The notes under the pieces were generated by a model, which ran no database searches, was not told the DNA's origin, and saw nothing but the letters and a program-made list of their open reading frames with translations. This document shows positions 50,601 through 61,200 of a stretch of DNA of 64,000 bases, in pieces (the first letter of the stretch is position 1; every line of letters starts with the position of its first letter). A program made the translations under genes and the position numbers. This DNA comes from Oikopleura dioica (Eukaryota > Chordata > Appendicularia > Copelata > Oikopleuridae): the NCBI GenBank assembly GCA_907165135.1, contig OU015567.1:9429001-9493000 (forward strand), read 5' to 3'.

Positions 50601-53600
50601 CCAAATTTTACGGCATTAGCACCAAGAGCAATCATTTCAAATGGATCTTTGTCTTCTGTGTTTCTCCAAACTGCCTTCAACCGCGAGCTGTACTCTTCCG
50701 CGAGACTGGTGTAATTCAACTCCAAAATAACAGGTAAAATATCCCCCATGATGAAGTGGGAAGCGTCCTGTCCCGACTGGCTTGTTGTTATCCTTCCTGT
50801 TTGTGAGTCTGCTTTGTAGTGCGACCAGTCAAGTAGTCGGTACCGCCGCTCGGCATCATCACGATCAGGCATTGAAATTGCAGCGAGGGTTTCAATCGCT
50901 GACTCTAGATATGTTTGAACGTCTTCACTAACGTCATGAACTCGTCGATACATCCACAACGCGAGTATCAGTCCGGAAAGTCCGAAAATAGAATGAACTT
51001 GAGAACTTGGAGAGCCCCGTGACGCGTTATTTAGCTCTGCATATATCAAATTCCACGCTTCTTTGGCCGTAAATCGCTCCGACACATCTTCGAAGCGAAT
51101 TTTTATATACGCAGACCAAGCATTCTTTAGCATGAAGAGATATCGAGGGTTTCCCGGCTTGACCAAGGTGTATCATTTGAATAAAAATTCATAAAGAAAA
51201 AAATAACGAAAATGCGCCTGGAATTAATTTGGGTGAATACTAATAAACGAAAAAGCACCTTTCCTCAAATGGTGTATCAGTCAAAAGGGCGCGCAGCCTC
51301 TTGACAAGCTGCGGCTGTTCATATTTAGGGCAACAAAGCTCTGCAAAACACATTCTTGAGCGTATTTCAGGAGATGTACTACGACTGGACAAATTTAGCT
51401 GGATAAATTCGAATAATTTATTCGTCCTTTCAGTTTCTTCAATATTTTGACGACTCTTTCAATGGGTTCTTCAATATGATAATTTTGAGATCATTCAGTG
51501 TCCTTCATCATTATTCTTATCAATGTTAATTATATTCTTATCCATAGGAAAATAACGCAAATTAATACGAAATTTGAATTATTTGGTTCTTTTTTCGTAA
51601 ACAAATGGTACAATAATCAACATCAATAAATAAAAATGAAAATAAGAACTCGTCCTGTCTTTGTCTTCGAAGGGCATTGTGCGCAGTATTTCTAGGTAGG
51701 GTAGATATCTCGCTTTTTAGAACTTCTGAAAGAAACAATTCGCCGCCTTCGTAATCGAGCAAGATATTGAAAACATTGTGGTTGAGAACATCGGCGCTTG
51801 ATTTCTGATTAAAAACAACGGGATTGTTGACCGATTCCAAAATGTCTGTCGGAATTACGTCTGTATTAAAATAGGTGATTTTTATACTGCCAAGCGTCTG
51901 GAAAGCAGCGCGACTGACTTCTTCATTTTCATTGTCAACCTTGAGCCACAGCCACTGAATTATGTTTTCGACGATTTGCTCGAAATCTGCGAAATGAGCA
52001 CCCTCTTTGTTTTCTGGTTCAAACTCCATTATCCGATCAAATAGGTTCAAGAAGCTTCTCAGTACTTGCGGCCTGTTGGATGATCAACGACTTTGTATGA
52101 ACACAAGATTATAAACGTGCGAAAATATGAGAGGTTAAAATAATTTTGATTCGGAAACGATACGGAAATTTCATTTCATCAAAATATTTGGAATTCAAGA
52201 AATATATTTAGAGGGAAAATTTTTACGTAACTTTATCACAAGCTCATCCCCGGATTATTTTATGACGTTGATCACAGTCCTGAGCTCATCTTCTTTGGCC
52301 CACTGGGAATTAAAATGTTTCCACAGCGATAAGAGATTTAGCTCCTCGTAGTCAACCAAAATCGCGAGAATATCAACGGCAAGGGCGGCAGCGTCTGCAT
52401 TTTCCGTCGGTGATTTTTCCAATACGGCCATTGCCAGTCGACAAATTTCCGAAGAATTGTGAGGAGATTGCGAAACATAAGAAATGATAGCCGCGGTACA
52501 AATGTAGATAATACTCTCGCTTGAGTTACTATCAAATAAAATCTTATCAGCGGTTTTGTAAAACTTTGAGAACAAAATGGAACACTCAACAGCTTGCTGG
52601 GCTTGAAGGATAATACCAAGAGGGATAAATGAGACGGAAGAAGTCAAATGCTGAGTAAGTGCAGATGAGGATAAAACAGTCATAAATCGTGGAAAGCAAA
52701 CATCTGACAGGACAGAGAGAATCATCTCTCTGGAAGCGGCTTCCGTCATTGCCTCCCACCGGATCGAAATGTTAGCTTGAAATTACTTTACTAAGATTTC
52801 CGGTAATGGAAAAGGTGAATGTAAAATCTTCGAAAAAGAATCGACTAGTACGTGATGAAAGTGACTTTGACTCTGCAGATCCGGTTTCCTTTGGGTTAGA
52901 ACACAGAGCTTGAATCTTTCCAAATAATTCCACAACAACACCTTGATCATTACCGTCGCAGTTTTGGATTCTTGTCTTCAATATATCAATAGCTTGGATA
53001 GAGATAGTCGAGTCAGAAGAAAGGCAATAAGCAAGAAGACTATTTAGAACATGGATGTCAAATTCAACTTTTGAAATCGTTTGAAAATTAGGAGGCTGTG
53101 GTTTTTTGGGGACATCTTCGAATGAGAAAAGCTTCTCGATGAAGGAAGAAACTTTTGGCTCTCTTGTAACAGCCAAAACAGAAGCAAAAGCCGCAGTGAT
53201 TTCAAGTTTCTCATGTCTTCCCAATCGACTACAATCAATGTGGTCAACAAGTTCCTTGCTTATACCAAGGAGATTGAATTCGTAAGCGCAGGATGAGAAA
53301 ACTCGCAAAAGAAGTGGGTGATTTTCCAGGATAATCTTCAACAGTGGTGTTCCACAGCGTTCAGGGAAACTTATAAAGGTGACATTTCGAACCATGAAAT
53401 CAACGAGGAAAGTCTGATGCTCATCTAGGATTTTCTTTTCCACGTGGATTATCGAGAAGACTTTCTGAAGCAAAACTTTCACATCGATCAGCTTGGTCTT
53501 CCTTGATATTGCCAAATCAAGCGCTTTGAGCAAGTCGGCTAATAACACTGTCAGCAGCGGCTCATTTCCGGAAATGCTGTCAAACATAAGCCGCGCAACA

Positions 53601-54461
53601 TCAACGCCAATCTCATCGTGCAACATCGCTGTACGCCCCACTGCTCGCAGCTTTTCTAAAATCATGTGATCTATCAAATGTTGGAGATTGAGGTCATCTT
53701 ACCGTTTGACTCGTCAAAATTCGCGCTGAAGCTCTCAAACAGGATGGGAAGAAGATCTCTACTGTATCTTTAGTATTCATTAACAATTAGCCTCTCTATC
53801 CTTCCTTGAGCCATTCATAAGGATTTACTTTTGCGCTACGGAGAAAACTCAGCACCACATCGTAGGAGGCAAACAGCATGGCCAAATCATAAATGAATAT
53901 CTTAGTTTCCCCGGTGGGCACATATGCCAGAAGAATCTCACCAATACAGTCTTCGGAAATCTGTTCCTTTTATGGCTGCCAACAAGTGTTTGAGTCGGAT
54001 TCTCTACAATAAGGAATCAACTAATCCTTGTCAGCCTTCCTGTTTTGAAACGGCTCGGAGGATGGACTTTACAGAATCTATACTTTGGACATTCACCGCG
54101 TCGAGTAGAGTCGGCAGAAAGCTTTGAATATTTTGAATATTTATGAGTTGGATCAGCTGAGCAATTGAGCTTTCACGGAGGATGACAAGCTCATGACCTG
54201 GAAATAAAATTTTTATGTTTTTTTTTTCTTTTTGAAGGAAACTTCCGACAGAAGTTTGGCGCCCGCAAAAATGCATATTGTTTGATAAACAAACAAGTTG
54301 TTACAAAAAAGTGCCAAAAATCTCAGCCCTGCTCATTTTGAATCTCATCAACTTGTTTTCGTAAGACTCGAATTTGTTTTGTTTCAAAATCTAAGTGTGT
54401 AATTCTTTGGGTTACCTAAGAAGCCGACGCAATCCTTCAGTATTGCTTGTAAGTCCGACAT
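47699..54461 (-). CDS. FOCAD: Focadhesin-like HEAT-repeat protein
   Basis: Minus strand, from ATG 54461 (MSDLQAILKDCVGFLG, then HELVILRESSIAQLIQLI) to TAA at 47699-47701. Many exons encode a very long helical-repeat protein. The best family matches are SRAAFQTLGSIKITYF followed by FLSEVLKSEISTLPRNTAHN, which fits the human segment ending EMVNMPRGIYHSAL. The next match is KNAWSAYIKIRF with LLDWSHYKADSQTGR, fitting AWRAYMTRAY and LLSWFYYKSYSGEN. FOCAD is a large cytoplasmic protein reported at focal adhesions and, with SKIC partners, in mRNA surveillance. The intron at about 48365-49418 carries a nested inverted-repeat element. HAP40 follows on the same strand. Exact exon edges were not all resolved. 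Confidence 0.7.
48421..49413. mobile_element. TA-flanked inverted-repeat element (outer MITE) in a FOCAD intron
   Basis: Perfect terminal repeats CAGTGGCGTTTGC / GCAAACGCCACTG are flanked by TA duplications (48421-48422 and 49412-49413), the pattern of Tc1/mariner-like insertions. The arms continue imperfectly (GTTGCCTCCCTATCCA versus TGGATAGGGAGGCAAC). GGGAGGCAAC occurs three times near the right end. No transposase frame. A second element is inserted within it. Confidence 0.75.
48466..49285. mobile_element. Inner MITE nested in the FOCAD-intron element
   Basis: Inside the outer element, GGGCTCGCCA at 48468 and its inverse TGGCGAGCCC ending at 49283 are bounded by TA on both sides, with matching flanks (TCTAAAG on the left, GTCTAAAG on the right). 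The 816-bp interior is AT-rich and non-coding. This looks like a later insertion into the first element. Confidence 0.6.
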
Positions 54462-56366
54462 AATCACATCTAAAACGGGATTTATTTAGCGGCTCTTCTA
54501 AGGAAAAATAGAGGTGGCCAGGTGCAAAATACGCACTACAGCAGATGCTATGCTGATTTTCAATGAATTTATTCAGTTGATCCGGCTAAGATTTAATTGA
54601 ATTAATTATGAAAATTAAAATTGAGACCGGTAAAAATTTCCTAATTTGAAAGCAGCGAAAGAATACAAAGAGCTTATAAATATTGAAAAGTTCTGTAACA
54701 ACGCAGGTGCGACCGTTCTTTGTCCGCGAAATCTGCACCTGGTGGCGAATTTCGGGAAATGGCCGTAAATTAAACTTGAAGGTACTTTGAGGCGTATTTA
54801 CAGTACACTTTCGTGATGAAAACAAAAGCGACTGATCTCAAGTAGCCAAAACTGGGCCCTTGTAAAAATGTAAAAGGACCTGGTGCGCAGAATTACCGCG
54901 TGGGAAGCCCAATTTATAAGGCTACTTGGCAGAACGCCTGAAAACGCTTGACCCAGGAAAATTACCCAAATGTTTACAATCGAGGTAAATGGAAGAAGTC
55001 GTTTTGATTGACAACACCAGTCAATGTGCCAAGATATGGAGTTCTGGCTACTAAAAGAATCTTCCCATAGAAGAAAAAAAAGGACCAAACAGAATTATGT
55101 TTTCGTAGTGAGATTTCCTTGACATGTTGGCCGTAGAAAATCTGAGGGGAAAGTTTGTCAGTGAAATCCGGAAATTTACTGATCTTGATCCATGATTGTC
55201 CCACAAGATATCCCGATTATCTCCCCTAATCTGCCTGGTGTCAAGTAATGTATTCAAAAACTCGTTCCCGTGAAGGGATTATGCCCAAACTCGGATCGCT
55301 AGATCCCTATCGTCAGTTGGATTGTACCTGTATGTGTGTATACAAAAATACGGCCGCTAGAAACAAATCAATAGCGAGGCACACTTCACTCACTTGATCA
55401 GTGAACTGTAAATGGAACAGTAAAGATCAGTAGAAAAGAAGCACTTGGATATTAGAAATGAATCGGAGCTAGCCGAGGATCCGATCGATTGCGGACGATC
55501 AAGTGGAATGATGGGGATCGCGCACTTGAAGTTTTCTGCCCCAACGATGTTTCTGTTTTTCTATGTTCAAAGAATAGTACTAACTGAATAAAAAATCTCT
55601 GAAAATTAGAAAATTAGTTTTTACGCGATAATAAGGGAATGATAGGACGATAAGCACTAAACAAGCATCCAAGGAATTTACACAAATCAATAAGCATGAA
55701 GTTTTCTTCCACTCAAGCTCGGATTTCAAACTTTTCCGAAGAATCTTGAACATTTCCGGTACATTCTTCCCCTCATAAATAACTAGAGAACAAATTAATG
55801 GTTGAATAAGGGAAATACAGAGTTTGGTAGTTGACAAAATAAAGTTCATTTTTTGTTTCCAGTTTTCATGATTCGTATATTGCACATTTATAATTAATAA
55901 GTAAATCATGAATTAATCTTTCTGGCGCCAACTTGATATTATGCATCATATTGCCAGGCGAGAGGATTCTAAATTCCGTAAACGGGTATATAAATTTCAT
56001 CTATATTAACCGGCATAAATACAGTCATCAATTTGACCAAAAGTTTTAGTTGCCTAAGCTCTTGAAGATTTAAAGTAAAATGCCTCTATCATTCCCTTCC
56101 CCGAAACCGGTCTTTAGCGGTCTTTAACCAGCGTCGTTTAAAATCAGCTCGTTCGATCAGAGGCGTAATTACCGTGACCGCATATCATTCCCGCGCTGAC
56201 CCGCTGCTATTCAAATTTGGCGCTCCCCGCACCGCCATTCAATACGGTCAGAGAGCGCCCCCTACTGCGCTACATAAATATCCCCCCTGTTTTCTCTCTC
56301 CAACACTTATCAATAGAGCTCAACAAGAAAAACATAGAAAGATAGAAAAAGAAAGATTTTTTAACA
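54462..56366. other. Mostly unassigned region upstream of FOCAD
   Basis: 1.9 kb. Overlapping minus-strand open frames at about 54798-55257 have protein-like content in more than one frame (for example SVNFRISLTNFPLRFSTANM), but no start, splice pattern or family could be fixed. Near the right end, CATAAATATCCCC (about 56272-56284), roughly 85 bp before the next ATG, looks like a TATA box. Confidence 0.3.
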
Positions 56367-57173
56367 ATGTTTGGAAATATCTCTTCCCTTCTTTCCGCGA
56401 CGCTTCTTCAAAAATATTCCTTTTTCCTTCTCATCGAGAGTATCTTCTGCATCGCCCTCGACATCTTCATCATTTTAATCAAAGAGATGAACGACGATTT
56501 CCCTCGCTCAATTCAGCTACGACCTGAATTCATCTTCACCGTTTCCATCCTCGGCCAGGGCATTTGGGCTGGTCTTCTTGGAATCTCTGTGGCGATTTTC
56601 TGCAACAAGCTGCAGCAAGAGAAATTCCGCGAGCAACTGCTCCCCTTGGGTGCTTTTACTGATGGAACTCTTCACATGGAAGCCGGTTTATTCGCTTGGT
56701 GCTTGTTTACTTCGCTTGGGCAGTTCGTCGCTGTCCTGCTGTCTGGATACTCGGCTCTTGGAATCGTTGCCCACGACCTTGTCGCGACGCAGGTTGAGCG
56801 TGCAATGAGCATCCTTATCGTTACGGAAATCTTCATGCTTCTGGCCCTCTGTCTGACCGTCTTCTCCCTCCTGATTTTTTCCTTCAACGCTCTCCTGCCT
56901 GTTTACTTCCACGCACTGATCCAAAAAATGGCTGAGCTTCTGTGTAACCGCTATTCATCAGATCGATGGAAACAGAATCCCAGCTGCAGTTTTTCTCAAG
57001 CATCCTTCGTTGGCAGTTCTGTCGAATTCAAGACGATTGACGTTCTCGCTGACCTTTCGATTCCAACATTAACCCGCAAGCTGGCCCAGAAGAGATTAAA
57101 AGATTCCAGACAATCTTCCTATGCAAGCTCCAGTGGAAACTCGTCGAATCGATCGGAAATTCTGCTGCTCTGA
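56367..57173 (+). CDS. Intronless four-pass membrane protein, family not recognised
   Basis: Single open frame of 268 codons with no introns, unusual in this window. Four hydrophobic spans are evident, around residues 17-38 (YSFFLLIESIFCIALDIFII), 55-78 (FIFTVSILGQGIWAGLLGIS), 104-132 and 146-176 (SILIVTEIFMLLALCLTVFS). A cytosolic-looking Ser-rich tail follows (RQSSYASSSGNSSNRSEILL). A TATA-like element lies upstream and AATAAA follows at about 57233. Lack of introns with a TATA promoter suggests a retrocopy-derived or rapidly induced gene. I cannot name the family. Confidence 0.7.
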   Translation: MFGNISSLLSATLLQKYSFFLLIESIFCIALDIFIILIKEMNDDFPRSIQLRPEFIFTVSILGQGIWAGLLGISVAIFCNKLQQEKFREQLLPLGAFTDGTLHMEAGLFAWCLFTSLGQFVAVLLSGYSALGIVAHDLVATQVERAMSILIVTEIFMLLALCLTVFSLLIFSFNALLPVYFHALIQKMAELLCNRYSSDRWKQNPSCSFSQASFVGSSVEFKTIDVLADLSIPTLTRKLAQKRLKDSRQSSYASSSGNSSNRSEILLL

Positions 57174-57494
57174 AAATACGGAAAATTTGTTAATTTATGA
57201 ATTTCAAACACTGCCAGTTGTTTCTATCTGTAAATAAAGTGAGAAAAAGTAATATTTCTATCTTCGAGGACTTGATGAGTACAAATTTTTTGTAAGGGAG
57301 GTTTTTGAATATTTAAGAGGTTGACTTTAACAGAATAGTGAAGTTATGGCGATAATACAGTTCAGCATATAAATTTAAATAAATTTGATGTTAGAAGCAA
57401 AGAGACCAGAGTTAGGGTTAACCTGATTTTGATAAGAAGTGTATAAAATATGAACACGAAAGGAGAATAATATTTTGAAGCTATCATTTGTTTC

Positions 57495-58000
57495 TTAGGA
57501 CTGAACAATCTGAACTAGGTAAAGTTCCTTGACAACACTTGTGGCAATTAGTTGAAGATTTTTCTGTTTGTAACCTAAAGATAGAAAATTATGACCAAAC
57601 GCAAATAGGTTTTTGCAACCTGAGACCGTGATAAATTCTGTTGCAGGCGATTCTCCAGTTTCCTTGTGCTCAAAATACGATTCTTCCCTTATAAAAATTA
57701 ACAGTCAGTCATAAATCACTGCGAACTTACGAGTATCTACCCTCCGCCAGAGCTTTCTCCACGCACCTGCTCACACCGTCAGCGATATCATCCCTACAAT
57801 TCGAGTTTTACTACTTTATTGACCTCATTCAAAAATCGCTGACATTTCTTGACGGCCATCGTAAAAATTACTTACTGTGTGATATCTCCTTTTCGAAAGA
57901 TGGTGAGTCCATTTTTATCGCCGAATCCCGAGCCGATAATTTTTTCGTTTTCCTCCATCAGTTCTTCCAAAGCACCCGAAAGATTTATGACATTATTCAT
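57495..58000 (-). CDS. Small unknown gene divergent from VPS13B
   Basis: Minus-strand exons 58000-57876, 57793-57731, about 57687-57619 and about 57580-57495 join across GT-AG introns in consistent phases to a protein of about 112 residues. It begins MNNVINLSGALEELMEENEK, continues IIGSGFGDKNGLTIFRKGD, CVEKALAEGRYSEESYFEH and ends ELYLVQIVQS. The pattern of short strands and helices could suit a small adaptor fold, but no family was recognised. It shares a 256-bp upstream region with VPS13B, which may be a bidirectional promoter. Confidence 0.5.
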
Positions 58001-58256
58001 TCGTAAATTACAAAGACCGTAAGTTTAAAATTTCACGAATAAATATTCCAAAACAAGCCTTTCTTTCTCTTTCAATCGAAATAATTGACGCTCAACGAAT
58101 CTTCTAACGACTCTGATTGGCCGCGTTGCGAGGATTTCCACCAATTGCGAATTCAAAAAAAGGCGGGCCTCTTTCGGTGATACAGAGAATTCTGGTGTCC
58201 GAAAAAGAAATTTTGATGGCGGTAATGAAGATCTGAAAAAATCAATTGATCTCGTG

Positions 58257-61200
58257 ATGCTTCGACTCGAATCATATGTAGCGCCTTTTCTGACGTCTTA
58301 TTTGAAGGTAACTCAACTTGTCAACGCGATTGCTTATCATTTTCATAACAAATCGATACATTTTCTTTTCATTTAATGAAATATGTTATTTCTGTGAAAA
58401 TTCTAGCGCTTCATTCGAAATCTTACTAGCGAAGACCTCAAACTTTCAATATGGAGTGGGGAAGTAGTCCTTGCGAACCTAGAGATGCGCCTCGACGTTT
58501 TGGAAGCGGAGCTCAAGCTGCCCTTCAAGCTCGATTCTGGACACATTCATGAATTGCGAATAAATATTCCTTGGATGGCACTGGGATCGGAATCTGTCAA
58601 AGTTAAAATTTCGACGATTGAACTTTCCGTCAGCTTGAGCAAGGAAGACGAGGATGATGAAGAGGGGGATGAAAATTTAAACCAGTCGTATTTGAGCTCT
58701 GAAACAGCTTCGCATCGACAGAAGCCGAAGATCTCACAGGAAGGGGATTACTATATTTCTTGTGCCGGTTTATTTAGCTTCACTTCCGGGTTTTATATTA
58801 AAGAGGATTGTTGATAATCCCTACTAAGTCAGGAGAAGATTTGACGCCAGGTTATTTGGAAAGCCTCTTGTTAAAAATTGGAAACAACGTCGACGTAGAA
58901 ATTCAAAATCTTATCCTTAAATACGTCGAGAATGACATCGTTCTCTCCGTCAACATAAAAAGTGTTCATCTATTTCCATGCGAGGATGAAAACTGGACTC
59001 ATGGCTGGGCGGAGATTTCTGAGCATGATCCTGTTGTTAGGAGGCTCTGCGAAATCGAAGATTTAACTGTTTGCTTGGACAAGGTAATTAAATTTTGTTA
59101 TCCTTTTATAAGTTTTATATTATTTATATTTTTTTCACTTTGCGGGTTTATCGACAGACGATTCTTTCTTTATTTTGGTACAGACGAGAACAAAAATTAT
59201 GTCACGAGTTTCTAACAGGCCGTCTTTATATCTTTCAGAGTGACATGTCACATCTGTTTAATTTTGTTTTCTTTCCGCTCTGGTCTGCAAGTCTTGGTGG
59301 AACATCTTAGATATAACACCAAACTGGCATTTTTCTACAGACCAGAGTCACCAGACTGTGACTCGCTCGGCATTTCCGCCGCATCTTTTGTTATTCTTAT
59401 ATCACACTATTTCAGCGATCGCCATCTGGTCAAATTTCATATTATGAAGAACCAGTCATTTATCGATGTGGCATTACAATCCGTCTTCTTGGGTCGTATT
59501 CGTCTCCGTTCCAAAGGGCCCCAGACCGACTGATCGTTTCAACAAAAATCAATCATGTTTCTGTATCCCTCAGCGAACAGCAACTTCCTATGCTCCTGCG
59601 GCTCTCCGAGCTAGGGATGGCTTTGTACTATGGAAAGTTAAAAACCTTAGCGGACGACACCCCTATGTCAACGGAAAACCCTGGTGAAAACATGTCTGTG
59701 GACTCGCCAGGGGACGACTCTGGCTGGGTAAGCTGGGCTTGGAACTCCTTAGTTGGCGAAGAAGAAGACGCGGCACATCCTGGAGAGCAGGGTGCTTCCA
59801 CTGGAATAGCTGGCGATTCTCTAGTTGTCATCGTCTAGGATTGCTGAATCCCGACATCTATTGATGCAATTTTAGACCTGAACTTATCTCTTTTTCCGGT
59901 GTTAAGATTTGGCCATCCTACTTAGTTCAAATATATATGGAAAACGTCTCGGTAAGACTGTCGACAAAGACAGCAACAAAGCGCGATTTGATCACGCTCT
60001 CTCTTAGTGGCATCGGTATAGAAAATGTTATAAAAGGTGATGCTTGGTTCAGGAACGGTTACCTTATTAGAATTAAATCGTATTTATGACGACAGCTTTG
60101 AAAACGGCATTTTACCAACGTTACATCACGTGAACCGCTTATTAGCTCTGTTGCTGGGATAACTGAAATCATTTGCTCCTATCAAGATGATATCGACGAG
60201 CAGACGGATATTTTGCACCTTGGTACGCCTCTAAAGGATCGGATGTCGTTGTATGACAGTCATGCAGCTTGATCCAGTTTCCATTTCGTATGATTAATCT
60301 TCTTCTTTTCATCTACGAGACGAGTTCTATGAATATATCATGACATCTTGAAAAGGATAAAACGGTTCTTAACTACACGACTGGGTCTATTTGGGATTTT
60401 CGAGCACCGGAAAACAACAACGGAAGATCTAAAGTAGCTCTTAATATGGCTGATCATGATGAAATTTGGACAGAAGAGTATTGTTGTAAACGATTCGGCG
60501 CATTCTTTACCGACTACAAGTTTGAGATGCAGCCTGATCTTGGGCTCTCAATAGGAAATGGGTCTTATTTAATGCACTGTTGATCGCAGTTGATAAAAAT
60601 GCTTGTGGAATTAACATTTAAATGACCTTTGAACAGTGGAGCTTGCACAGCCAGAAAACTGGAGGTTAGCAAAAGAGCACAGCTGCAAGCGGTTCTTCAT
60701 TCCCGTCATCACTGTCAATCTCAAGCCATCGATCCGCGAGCTCACCAAGCTTCCGGAGATTATTCGACATGAATATCAGCCTTACTTTAAAGAGCAAATT
60801 CCGTCACCATCCGCTCAGGATCCGGATTTGACGTTGGAAGAGATGCTTACGTTGCAAGAATATGTTCCGACAAGGGAAACGACCGTCACAATTAGTTCCG
60901 TCAATGTGAATGTTGATTTCGGCATCGACTCGCTGTCCTTCAAACTCGACAACATAGACATTGCGAATAAAACGATCATGTATCAAGAATCCTTCACGAG
61001 GGCCATCTATAAAACTTACGACAAAGATACTCAAAGCGGCTTGGAATTCTACACAGATGTTCATTGGAAACTATCAGTGGAATGCATCAAAACAAATTTC
61101 AGCTCGTTCGATATTTTAAGCATCGGGAATGTTGTCCTAAACCTTGCGAAGAAGATTCATCCCGTCTTCTGGCCTTCCCAACGGACGCTAGATATAAAGG

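Noticed and set aside
59240-59533. Open frame around LVEHLRYNTKLAFFYRPESP inside VPS13B
   Set aside because: Most of it lies in the intron 59083-59416. Joining LDK directly to RSPSGQISYYEEP in another frame fits human VPS13B far better.
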